Source: Spinacia oleracea
Taxonomy: Eukaryota > Streptophyta > Magnoliopsida > Caryophyllales > Amaranthaceae
Length of the DNA stretch: 64,000 bases
NCBI RefSeq assembly: GCF_020520425.1
Contig: NC_079487.1
Location: 108,720,141-108,784,140, forward strand
Direction of reading: 5' to 3'
Shown: positions 1 to 11,800 of the stretch, piece after piece
How the letters are laid out: every line of letters starts with the position of its first letter
Numbering within the stretch: the first letter of the stretch is position 1
Notes under the pieces: model-generated
What the model was told of the DNA's origin: nothing
The model's input: the letters and a program-made list of their open reading frames with translations, nothing else
Databases searched by the model: none
Program-made: the position numbers and the translations under genes

Positions 1-413
1 GTTACTTTTTTTATACGGAATAGTTTTAGGGGAGGTATTTATTTTAGTTTAGGTATGTTACTTCTATAGTTTAGACATGTTACTTTTTTTTATAATTTTA
101 GATGAGGTACTTTTTTAGTTTAGGTATGTAGTATGTTACTTCTATAGTTTAGACATGTTACTTTTTTTTTTTATATAATTTTAGATGAGGTACTTTTTTA
201 GTTTAGGTATGTTACTTCTATAGTTTAGACATGTTACTTTTTTTTATACGGAATAGTTTTAGGGGAGGTACATTTTTAGTTTAGGTATGTTACTTCTATA
301 GTTTAGACATGTTACTTTTTTTTTTAATTTTAGAGGAGGTACTTTTTTAGTTTAGGTATGTTACTTCTATAGTTTAGATCTATTACTTTTTTTATATAGT
401 TTTAGAGGAGGTA
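1..413. repeat. Minisatellite, about 5.3 units of 76-78 bp
   Basis: Unit starts (GTTAC followed by a T run) lie at about 1, 79, 157, 233, 311 and 383. Each unit holds a T run, an AGTTTTAG(A/G)(T/G)GAGGTAC segment, TTTAGTTTAGGTATG, and TTACTTCTATAGTTTAGACAT. Unit 2 has a short internal insertion. The array begins at or before the window edge, so its true length is unknown. No coding potential. Confidence 0.85.
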
Positions 414-982
414 CGCTATTGGTTTCGCGCTCGTCACACTATCAAGTTGATGGTGTGACTAGTCTCACAGGAGACGCGCTGTACTTATAATAAGTTGGTG
501 TGGCTAAATTTGTCATTAATTTTCTAACTATAATGCTTTTAAGCTGCAAATATTTTTATTGGTTGGCTACAATAACTTGTAACTCCCTATAATTTTTTTT
601 TACTTATTTATCATTTTCAAATTTTTTTTCTTCAACAATGTACCTGCTCAAAAGAGCTACAATATCTTGATAACTTATTACATAATTTCTGCATAACTGA
701 TTATTTAGCCGCTCATATATTCTAACATTTTGCAAACAAATCCTTTTTTATCATCACTAGAGTAAGTAGAGTTGCTCTCAAAACGCTCATCCAAGTTAAG
801 TCGCTCATAATTTGATAAACCTACCCACATAATAGATGGGTATACGCGATAGTACTATCTATTAGGGAGCATTTGAATTTAAATAGTTATAGTAAGAAGA
901 TTATGAGAATTTTAGTAATATGTAAACCAACGTATGTATCTTCAATTAAAGGTTTCCCTAAAAAACATTCGTTTGAGTTTAC
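414..982. other. AT-rich intergenic DNA with one short hairpin
   Basis: No gene seen. At 433-459 a near-perfect inverted repeat with arms GTCACACTATCAA and TTGATGGTGTGAC can form a hairpin. It is followed by a GTCTCACAGGAGAC-type segment common in plant repeats. The rest is simple AT-rich sequence. Confidence 0.5.
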
Positions 983-1245
983 CACTACACGAAATTGTAC
1001 CATTAATGACGGAAAATCTCGTCGCTAAAGGTCAATAGTGGTGGGATTCCCTTTCGCGAACCCGTCAAAAAAGAGGGACGTCTTTGATAAAAAAAATCTC
1101 GTCGTTGGCCCTTCGTAAAAGGCATTTATGACGGTTGTTTCCGTCTTTATTTGATTGTTAACCCTTTTGCAAAGGGCTTTTGCGGATGAATTTTTGACCC
1201 GTCATTATTGATTGATTATCATTAATGATACAAATTCTTGTAATG
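983..1245. mobile_element. Non-autonomous CACTA-type MITE, copy 1
   Basis: Begins CACTACACGAAATTGTACC and ends with the inverted terminus TTCTTGTAATG, matching the CACTACAAGAA type of terminal inverted repeat (TIR) of CACTA (En/Spm) transposons. It is flanked by the 3-bp duplication TAC (980-982 and 1246-1248), the size expected for CACTA. The interior carries several GACGG/CCGTC inverted motifs. It is 263 bp with no coding sequence, so it depends on a transposase encoded elsewhere. It is the same family as 1459-1724 and 46026-46294. Confidence 0.8.
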
Positions 1246-1458
1246 TACAGAACTGAAAGAGATTGATTAGCAAACAAAAAATTTCACTAACACAATTTCT
1301 TTTTATTTTTTATGTGTTTTTTAGGAAAGAAGAATAGGAAAAAAAATTATTTATTAAAATTAATTTAATTACCGAAACTTAATTTTCCTAATCCAATGAA
1401 ATAATGTTCTTCTCAATGCTGAATATGAGTATCTTATAAAAACGCGAAATATGATTAC

Positions 1459-1724
1459 AACTCCAATATATTGTACCATAGACGAGAAATTCCGTCGCTA
1501 AAGGTCAATAGTCGTTGATTAATGACAGGATTTTCTGTCGCGAATCCGTCATAAAAGGGGACCGTCGTTAATGAAAAAGTTTGCCGTTTACCCGTCGTAA
1601 AAGACATTTGCGACGGTTATTCCTGTCATTGTTTGGTTGTTAGTCCCGTCGCAAAAGCCTTTTGCGACGGGATTTTTGACCCGTCATTATTAGGTTGTCA
1701 TTAAAGATACAAATTCTTGTAGTG
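1459..1724. mobile_element. Non-autonomous CACTA-type MITE, copy 2, decayed left end
   Basis: From ATTGTACC onward it aligns throughout with 983-1245 and 46026-46294 and ends in TTCTTGTAGTG. The left terminus no longer reads CACTACAAG, so the boundary is inferred by alignment. At about 1645-1671 it has a long near-palindrome, CCGTCGCAAAAG with its complement, able to form a hairpin. Confidence 0.7.
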
Positions 1725-1905
1725 TACGTTGTATGTTGATTAAACTTACCAAGGGACGTTCTCGATCTTTACTGAATGAAATATGAACATATCTGATGTT
1801 ATTTGAATTCATTGATTTTGATTAAATTTGATAGGATCTGATTGATACTTTTTGGACCTGATCAGACTTTATTACTAAAGATTATCTTGAGAGAGTAAAC
1901 TTATA

Positions 1906-2210
1906 CTACCTCCATTTCAAAATGATATTTACGATTACTATTTGCATAAATATTAAGACAAAAGTAGGAAAGTTGGTTGTATATAATAAAACATGGATAA
2001 AGTAAGAGAAATGGGTAAAAAGGTGGGTGGATGTAAGAAAAAAAAAATGAATAAAGTAAGAGAAAGTGAGTGGAAAATTATAAATATTGTGGAGTAAGAA
2101 GGGTAAAGTAGTAAATTTTCATGTCAAAAAATAGAATAAAACAAAGTGTAAAGAACATTATGAAACGGACTAAAACGAAAAGTGTAAATATCATTTCAAA
2201 ACGGAGGTAG
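1906..2210. mobile_element. Stowaway-type MITE
   Basis: Flanked by TA on both sides. It begins CTACCTCCATTTCAAAATGA and ends with the inverse complement, TCATTTCAAAACGGAGGTAG. Such ends with a TA duplication define Stowaway (Tc1/mariner) MITEs. 305 bp, non-coding. It sits inside a degenerate array of GGACCTGATTGAAACTTATTGC-like units, seen at 1828-1870 and 2213-2340. Confidence 0.85.
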
Positions 2211-2212
2211 TA

Positions 2213-2728
2213 GGACCTAATTGAAACTTATTGCAATTAAAGAACCTGATTGAAACTTATTGCCATAAATTAATTAATTATAGGACCTGATTGAAACATT
2301 ATTGTCATTATAGGATTTGATTGCTACTTATATGAATTTATTAGAAATGAATTTATTTATTTTTTAAAGGTGAAGATAGTATACCTTAAAAGGTTAACAT
2401 GTGTTATCTTTACCTTAGAAAAAATAAGTTCAATACAACCAAAAAATCAAAAAACAAAAAACAAAAAACAAAATATAAGTTTAGTTCAGATAAGTTAGGA
2501 AAAAAAATAATGCTTACCCGTGTATAAATTATAACTAAAATAAATTTAAATACTAAGTAAGTTAAAATCAGGTGAATAGAAATATAAAATGCACCCTTAA
2601 GGCAAATTTGACGTGAGGGATGCTAATAGAGACAAGGAGGAAAAAGGATAGGAAATTAATTAGTGTGACAAGGACAAAATATATAATATCTCTTGTTTGG
2701 TATAAACAGGGGATAAGAGTAGGATATA
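2213..2728. other. Intergenic DNA with degenerate short repeats
   Basis: 2213-2340 holds about four loose copies of a unit like AGGACCTGATTGAAACTTATT. 2440-2475 is a run of CAAAAAA units. The remainder is AT-rich and no gene is visible. Confidence 0.5.
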
Positions 2729-3047
2729 CTCCCTCCATTCCAAAATAATCTTCCTGTTTATATTTTTTGACATGATTTTTTACCATAAATTTTCCCACCA
2801 TCCCTTATTTAATTCATTCACATTTCCTCATTCACCCACCCAATCCCACTTTTATGATTTTTTTATTACTTTAATACAAATATCTTCTCTCTCCTTCATT
2901 TCTTTATTCATTTCCTTCATTTATTTATTACTTTCTCTTACACCTAATCATTACTCTTACACCCAATGTCTCAATTATTACAAGATTCAATTTTCTTATT
3001 TTTCACCCCAAACTCCAAATAGGAAGATCATTTAGGAATGGAGGGAG
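2729..3047. mobile_element. Stowaway-type MITE
   Basis: TA-flanked. It begins CTCCCTCCATTCCAAAATAA and ends with the inverse complement ending GGAATGGAGGGAG. 319 bp, with a pyrimidine-rich interior. The small open frames through it are low-complexity and not genes. Confidence 0.88.
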
Positions 3048-3049
3048 TA

Positions 3050-4350
3050 ATATAGAAGAGTTTAAGAGAAGGGCCAGATGATTTATGCCACCCCTCCCTA
3101 GGTATTAAGTTGGAGGAATAAAAGGGGATTTTATCCCTATTCCTATCCCCCTTCTAATCCCCATCCCCTTAAACAACAAGTAATTTATTCTATCCCCAAC
3201 CCCTTAAACAAACACCCCAAATGAAAGTAAAGTAAATTATTCATAAATGTTAAAGTTTAAGAAAGTTCAGAATAAGGTGTAATCAATTGGAGCCAGACCT
3301 TAGGAAAAGCAAAATATAGTCAACTACTACGTACTTTGTATTTTAAACGACGCACCATCTAGTCGTATAAGTTCAGAAAAGCAATGTGATGATCACCGTA
3401 ATTAATCATGTTAACAAAACGTTTTTGGTTAAAAAGAAATAAAAGCTAATGCATACCTTGCTTAATTAGGTGCACCTACTGTTGCAAATGTCGTCTTATG
3501 CCACTTTTGCTTTTGGAAATTTTAACAAGTGTGGATAGGAGGATTTAGTCAAAGATTCGATATCAATTAGTTTGGTATTCATCGATTAAATTTAGATTCT
3601 TTATCCACTACATTAACTACTTAAAATTGCAAAGAACTATACTTAAATGAACGTTTTCGGAAATGGACATTTATTATTTTGGAAATTAATATTTATTTAT
3701 TTATTTGAAAATAAACATTTATCTACTCATTCGAATATGAACGTTTATCTATTTATTTGGCAATCCTCATTTATTCAACCAATTTAGAAATGAACATTGA
3801 TCTAGTAATTGTGAAATGAGTATTTACTAATTTTAAAATGAAATTAGTTATTGAATTACTATGTTATTACTTTTGAACATATATTTACATATATTGAGCA
3901 ATTAAAACATGTCAAATAACATATTTTACCAAAAATATTGAACATTTTAGGCATTGCCTATATAAAATTGTACTTGATTACAAGATATTGGTAGAAATCA
4001 TCAACTTATTTTTCTATATCTTCAATCTTGAATCTTGTTTTTGATGTAGTCTTGAGTTCTTATACTTTTGAATGTGTGTATGAAATGTGATTTAAACACA
4101 ATATTTGATTTTCAGGGTTTCAATTTCCTCATTGTTGTAGGCTGAATATGAAAATAGTAAGTAATTTGTTACGATGATCACAACTAATTTAAAAATAACA
4201 TTTACTGATTTGAAAATGATGAGCATGCAAAGAACACAAATAGGTTAAAAAGAAAGAACAAGGGTTTAAAAGATGCTCAGTAATAGAACAAGAAAGAACA
4301 AAAGGTATGAACAAATAAAACAAAAAGTATGAACAATTTCATTATGAAAT
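3050..4350. other. Intergenic DNA, AT-rich, with a loose 31-33 bp repeat
   Basis: 3648-3845 contains degenerate units like TATTTATTTGAAAATGAACA. The remainder shows no gene, TIR or LTR that I can support. From about 4240 it grades into an A-rich GAAAGAACAAA tract. Confidence 0.4.
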
Positions 4351-4830
4351 TTCATTATGAACATTAACCAGATGATTATTATGAACAAACAAATAAACAA
4401 AAAAGAACAGACAATTCAACAAAAAAGAACAAACAATATAAAAAAAACATAAAAATCCAGAAGAAAGAACAAACAATACAACAATTATGAACACTTTTAT
4501 GATGAAATTTAAAACAACTACATGAAAGAACAAACTGTACACACAAGAAAGAACAAACAATACAAAGAGAAAGAACAAACAATGCAGACGCTTGTAAAAA
4601 CATAAAAGATCAATGAAGAACTTAATTTCATTATGAACATTAACCAAATGATTATTATAAACAAACAAATAAACAAGGAAGAATAAATAATTCAACAAAA
4701 AAGAACAAACAATATAAAATAGAACATAAAATTTCAGAAGAAAGAACAAACAATACAACAATTATGAACAATTTTTTGATGAATTTAAAAAACAACATGA
4801 AAGAACAAACATTACAACAAGAAAGAACAA
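4351..4830. repeat. Tandem duplication with 276-bp period in an A-rich tract
   Basis: The segment starting TTCATTATGAACATTAACCA at 4351 recurs at 4627 with the same order of landmarks: GATTATTAT(A/G)AACAAACAA, TTCAACAAAAAAGAACAAAC, CAGAAGAAAGAACAAAC, ATGAACA(A/C)TTTT. The second copy is cut off near 4830. Both are built on the motif GAAAGAACAAAC. The open frames on the reverse strand are compositional. Confidence 0.75.
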
Positions 4831-5840
4831 ACGATACTGGTGCGTTGTTTTTTGCGGGGTACAGCCAGAGCTGGTTGCACCCGGGTACAACAATTAAGGG
4901 TTAACTAACTAGCATATTATTAATCATGATCTGACATTTAATAAGTATCAGACGGGTCTAATAAGAGGTCCTTCGTATTTAATACCTTTTCAAATTTTAC
5001 TAATTTGGAAATGGATGGGAAAATCATGTGTTGGTCACTTGGTCGACATTCACATCTCATTGCTCATTGCTCATTGCTCATTGCTGAAAGCCTGAAACTG
5101 CCAAGTAGTTAAGAATCTGATACTCCGTAACACTATATCAGAAGCACTGTACACTAGTACATCTTCATGGGCCGAAATTAGGACCAACCTTGAGTAAATG
5201 GCCAATTATGTAAGCAAGAAATGTAAGAAAGGCACCTGATAGAGTGATAAACCAACTGCTAATGCATAAACCCCCTCTCTTTTGTGGTTTATTTCCTTGA
5301 CTATTATAGGCTGGAAATAGTATAATTTCTTTGGAAATTAGACTTCATTTAATTCAGTTATTGTCTCTTAAATTCAATAATTTTCATCATATGGGAGTAG
5401 TTCGTCATTGTTCGTTAGTCTCCCTATGATGGAGTTAGTTTTAGTATGTTTGTTTTGTCGTTCATTCATAGTACATGAATTTATGTAGAATTTGTTCGTT
5501 GGTAAAACTTTTTGCGTGATTGCAACAAATATCAATTTTTCGAGTACATTCAGATGAATCAAGTGAAAATCGTCCTCGCTGGTACATCGCGCAAATCGTT
5601 AGACCTTCTCTATGAAAAGGCTGCATGTTTCACCGTTATATATGTTCAACTTTTTAGTCTGGGCGGAATACTACTCAATTTGAAAAACTATCTAGCTAAC
5701 TTCCCTTAGGTGATGCATTTTTATTTATATCATCACTTACACAAATACATTATGAAAAAAAGCTTAAAACATTAGAAATTAAATAACCTTCCTAGCTACT
5801 TAAATTAACCTAATCCAATCCTCATAAGTCATAACCCTAG
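4831..5840. other. Intergenic region downstream of the NPF gene
   Basis: Contains a (GCTCATT)4 microsatellite near 5056-5085 and a GC-richer patch at about 4850-4890 (GGGTACAGCCAGAGCTGG) of unknown repeat origin. Short opposing open frames at 5374-5709 have no recognisable homology. The 3' UTR of the minus-strand NPF gene should occupy the right end. Confidence 0.4.
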
Positions 5841-8800
5841 TCATGCATCTACCACAATCTTCCCTTCTAATTGAGCATAGTTGCCATCCTCTTGCACCAT
5901 TTTAGCCTCCCTTTTGTAAACATAAACACAAGACGCCAACAAAAACGCCCCCATATTCAAAACAGCCAACCCAAACAAAAACAAGTAGTAGTAATCCAAG
6001 TGACAATCATTCAAATTGTTCCCTATCCAACTCTTGCCACCATTTTTACCTGTCCCTTTATCTATCAAAGTAATAAGTAAACTATTCATGAAATTCCCAA
6101 CTCCGATCGCGCTCGTAAAAAACGTCGTCCCTAAGCTTTGCATGTCATCCGGGGATTGATCATAGAAGAACTCTAACAAACCAATAGAGTTGAAAACATC
6201 TGCCAAACCAATTAATGCATATTGAGGCAATAACCAAAAAATGCTCATAGGAACCATGGCATTTTTACCTGTGACATGGTCTACCTTAATCACATGCATC
6301 CTTTGCATCTCCACCACATAAGCGAATGCTATGGCCGCAATTTGGATTATACAACCAACGCCGAGTCTTTGAAGGATGGTGATCCCTCTAGGGTTCCCGG
6401 TTTTCGCCCTCATTAAGGGGACAAAGTAACGGTCGTAAATAGGTACAATGAGGAGCATTGTTAGGGTAACGAAACTTGTTAGAGAGGCTGCTGGGACTTT
6501 GAAATGAGTACCTATACGACGGTCTAAGGTAGTTCCTTGTTTGACAAAGAGGGTGTTTATTTGTGCCCATATTGTGCTAGGTATTAGAAGTACTAGCCAT
6601 ATCATTATCATTCCACATACTTGCTTTGTTTTCTCAACTTGTGCTTCTGTGCATGGTAGCCTTGAACTTCCTTGTTTTATGGTTGCCTTGTCCAAAAACC
6701 TACATTAATTCAAACAATTTTAATTTTTATATGGCCGCGGATTACTTGGTGATAATTATAAACTTTTACTCCGTATCACAAATTCTTATTTACAAGGGTT
6801 GTACAATAAATATTGTACACTGACGTAAAAGTTAACCCAAATGCTTAAAAACTAAGCTTATACTACATCCGTTTCAGAAAGTTCTTTACGCTTTGGAAAA
6901 TGTGTCCAAAGTATTAAAACTTTGACTGTAATTTCTCACCATTATATACATCAAAAAGTTACATGTAAGATCTTGTTAGATTGGTTTAGGGATGTATTTT
7001 CAGAATATCAAATTTTTATAATTTGGATATATATTGGTAGTTAAATATTGCACTGGAGACCGTGCAAATAGTAACTGTAAAGATCTTTTTGAAACGGAGG
7101 TAGTATATGTAAAAGTTATCTATTTTTTAGTGATAAATTTTTTCATTTTAATAAAACTTATTTCTTCGAAATCACTAATAATGTATAAAATTAATTATTT
7201 AACCCTTAAAAATGTTTATCTATTAATTTTTTTTACTAATATTAAAGTTAATCAAAACTACTCCCTCCGTCCCGGAATACTGGACCTGTTTTTCTTATCG
7301 GGCCGTCCCTTAATACTTGACCTGTTTCTAAAAATAGAAATATTCTAACAATATTATATTATTTCTCACTCCACCCCTATTAACCCACCTACCCCCTACT
7401 CCATACAAAAAATAATTAAAAATTCAACCCCTACTCTCCCCCAACCCCACCTCTTAACCCACCTCCCACTAACTACATTAAAATAATACCCCACTATCAA
7501 CTACTACCTATTAAATTAAATAAGTCAATTCAAGTCCCTTAAACTCTGTGTCGGTCAAACCGGGTCGAGTATTCCGGGACGGAGGGAGTAGGTAAAGTTA
7601 CGAAAAAGGGGTAAAAATTATCTTACTGTACAATAAATTTATTGTACACCTTGTACGCGAAAGACCTTTTGACTCCGTATTACCATAGACATCGTCATGA
7701 GATATTTCTTACAAAAATCATGCGGAGTACAAGTTTATCGTTATTATAAGATTGTACGTAAATCATTTTTCATTAGGTACCCATGTCTATCAAACGTGTC
7801 GTAAAGTCTAACATATGCATTTGTCGACCATTTCATAACCTACGTAGTACCATATATATGATTATGAGGAAGGTAAGAACATCTTATCACAAAGGAATCA
7901 TTCTTCCACTATAGAATATATGAAGTAACATCAAGCCAAGTCAAGTTGAGGTATGAATCGTATGATTGTCACTTTCTTGATGTATATGTAGTATATTGAC
8001 AATATTGATTTGGTGTTTAACATTACTGATTAGGTTTTCCATCAAATCATTAATCAGTGCTATGTATTACGAGTTTCAAACAGAGGCATTTATTTCCTAA
8101 AGATACTGCAAATTAATTATAAATTAATGTGGGAGACTTACACGATGTTTTATGGGTCAGAACTTTTATTAACATATTTATTGTTCACGGGAAATTTCAT
8201 AAAACCAAAAATCATACATAGTACCTAACATGCCGACTTGACTCTCTGATCTAAGAAATGAAGGGAGAAGAAAACTCAAGCTAGCTAAGGAACAATTAAA
8301 AGTAAAGGACGAAATAGAAGTAGAGGAAAAAAGAGGGAAACTGCTAGTAATACAAGAATGGTTAGGAGTTAGGACCAACCTAACGAAAAACCAAAAAGCG
8401 ATTAATATTGTAAGGGGCCAGTATATCCGAGTTCCTATCTGGGAGGAACAAGAGAATCTTACCTACCAGGCTACCATATATATATATTTACTCTGTATAA
8501 TCAAGTACTACCTCCGTTCATCTAAGTTTTTTTATGCATTTGAATATGTCCAAAGAATGAAAACTTTAACAGTAAATTCTCACTATTATATATATGAAAA
8601 TGTTATCATGTACGATCTTGTTAGATTGGTCTCGATATGTGTTTTCATAATATCAACTTTTTATAAATTTTCACATGCGAAATTGGATATATTAATAGTT
8701 AAATATTACCAAATTTTACTTGTTTCCCATTAGAATGTTTTTTTTACTTTTTTTTTACTTGTTACCCCCACCATCACATATCCACCAAATTTCTTAATTA

Positions 8801-11800
8801 CCATGCAAATAGTAAGCCTAAATATCATTTAGGAACGGAGGTAATACAGAGTATGTACTTATGTACTATGCATCATGTTTTCTTCAATGGCCTTAGGGTT
8901 ATACAAATTTCGGATGGGAAAGTAGATTCGAACATGTGACCTATCATCCACAAGTCTACAGTCTTAACTTATACAGAGTAGGAGTAGCTATAAAACAAGA
9001 CCATATTTATAATTTTGAGGAACGTACAACAACAACAAAAGGTATGAACTAAATTAAAATATACCTACCAGAAGTTGTTTCAAGAATTAGCCTTGCAACG
9101 GTAGCAAAGGGGCGTAGGCGCACATGGATAGTGGGAATTGGGAACCTAAAAATAGTAAAAGTTCAAAAGGACCACACCTTGACCTTCACTATTTTCATAC
9201 GCTCGTAATAGTAAAGATTCCAAGTATTGAATTGGCCGGCCCGACATATTGATCAAATCTATGTTGATATCACCATTTATCTTTGGACTACCCTAAGAAA
9301 CGTGGTAAAAGGGAATCTTTAATTAAGACCAATTTGTAGTTAGTTTAGGTATAAATGATCCTCAACCAATAATCTTGGAAGATAAGGTAAACCTTATACA
9401 ACTTGCAAGAGTGCCCTCCCCCCACTATACATGTTCCCATCATTCTAAGGACCATTCATTTTTAATGTCAAAAGCTACTACTCAATTAGGGCATTAACAA
9501 GAGCCGAAGCTAGGCAGGGGGCTAGGGGGTTGGATGTCACTCCAGCGAGATTTTTCCTTTTAAAAAAACATTGTTATTATGCGAAATAATATACATTAAA
9601 AAATCATTGTATTCGCAAATAAAAAAAATTGATGATAAATAATATGCGAAAAGTGGTAACTAGCTTTTGGTCTTATGTACTAATTATTCTCATTGTCACA
9701 TATTGGGTCTAACTTTTTCACCCGAACAATATTGACTTACGTAGTATATTGTTTAGTACTACGTATGTTGTAGAACAATTTATCTTCAATTCTCTTATAT
9801 ATAATCATTTGCTTTGAATTTTAAATATTTGATTTGATTGTCTACGTGAATAATGGTTATAATTAAAAAAGAACGGATTAACCGATTAAGTATATAAGAA
9901 AGTATTATATATAATACATAATATATAAAATTGTCTAAGATAGCTACTTGGACGTACGTATTTACATATATCCAAACATATAGGGAGGCCTTCCGGTCAT
10001 AGCACAATTATTTGGGACCATTAGAATGACACGAAGGAATAGTACACTGTACACATTTATGAATGGGTGACCTAGAAATAATGAAAATGGGCCAAACACA
10101 CTTTTAACTTTGCTTCATAGTAACTGAATTCCTAGTATTGCCCGACAAATTGGGCCCATTTACAGTTAATCACCAATGAAATAAAGATAAAATGTACTAC
10201 TTCATTACATATGAATCTCAAATTATCACATCAAAATTATAGATGAGACTCAACAAACCTTTGAAACAACAATAATCATGTGAAAAAGATTATAGACATG
10301 CATGTTTCCCTTACTCTAGGGTCTATATTATCAATTTAATGTAGAAGGGCTGTTATTCGCTCACTTTCAAAAATATTGTTATCTGTTGCGCTACTAAAAA
10401 AAATACTGAAGGTCATTTTGATAATTTCACATGATATTTATATAGTACATTATTCTTAAACGTCAAAGAATAGTTGAAGTAACGCACCTGAAAATCGAAG
10501 TTCTATTTTCCGGTGTTTTTCCAGTAGTGATATAATATTGTGGTTGAACCTCTTGAAATTGCTTAGATTCAGTAGGAACTTTCAGTTTCCAATTAGCCAT
10601 TGAAGTGATTAAAACCTTACCAATATCTGATGTAGGACTTTTTGTGTTTCTAGGTTTGTGTCGATATTTAGGAGTCCCTAAATAAAAGACAATCAAAGAT
10701 AGGATAAGGGCAATGGTAGGGATACCATACCCTAAACCCCATCCAGAGTTTTCTTGGATATAGACAAGTCCTACAGTGGCAAATAGACCACCTAAGAAGG
10801 CACAAAACATCCACCAATTGAAGAAGGAGGCTTTGAGTTCTTTCTCATCGGAATCAAAATCGTCGAATTGGTCCGCCCCCAAGGTTGAAATATTAGGTTT
10901 CGTGCCTCCGGCTCCTATGGCAATGATGTAGAGGGAAGTATAGAACAACACTATTTGGTGTGATGAACTATTGTTGTTGCATGTTCCATTTGTGCATGTT
11001 GGTTTGAGGGACTTGAGAGAAACAACTATAGTCAACAATATCATGCCCTGTAAAATATCCAATATATATATGCATTAGCTCAACGTCAGAAATTTACTAT
11101 TAAGATTCAAGAAATATAATAATATATGTAGTGCATGACTAGTAAAATTCAAAAATTTGTCAAAAATGATCTTTTATAACCCAAAATTTGCGAGAAATGG
11201 CCTTATATATATATTTTTTTTTCTTTTTGTGAAATCACACCTTAATGTAATTTTTTTTTGCAAAGACAACCTAAGGGAAGTTTTCGGCATTAATTGAGCT
11301 TTTCCAGCAATTGACTTGCACGTGTGGCTTCATTTTGCTACATTTTCAACAAAACGCATTGTTAAAGTGATGTTTATTTTGGTAATGCTCAATTTTGATA
11401 TATTATGTCGTGTTTAAGGGAAATTGTTTCGTTTCCACTAAACATGCTCGTTTTCACAAGTTAACATGTAAAATGAAGCCACACTTGCTGATCACGTGTA
11501 AGTCAATGGCCGGAAAATTAAAGCTCATTCAATGCCGAAAATTTTCTTTTGATTGTCTTTCGCAAAAAAAAAATAAAAAAAATTAAGATGTGTTTTTACA
11601 AAAAAAAGTTATAAAAGGTCATTTTTCGCAAAATTTGAACTATAAAAGATCATTTTTGACAAATTTGCTAACAATTTAATAGGTATAGTAAAACTTGAAT
11701 CCGTGACATAATTTTTTTTTAACCCTTTTCAAAATATTGTCACCAAACTGTACTTCCATTTGGATTTAGGGAGCAGTCGAACATATACTTCTATTGTTAC

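Noticed and set aside
433-459. Hairpin followed by CTAG, suggestive of a Helitron 3' end
   Set aside because: Spacing to CTAG is wrong, there is no ATC start upstream and no replication gene. Left as a hairpin only.
4342-4761. 139-codon minus-strand frame, hydrophobic
   Set aside because: It follows the T-rich complement of the GAAAGAACAAAC repeat. A compositional artefact.
5374-5709. Overlapping opposing frames of 62 and 65 codons
   Set aside because: No recognisable homology, splice context or promoter.
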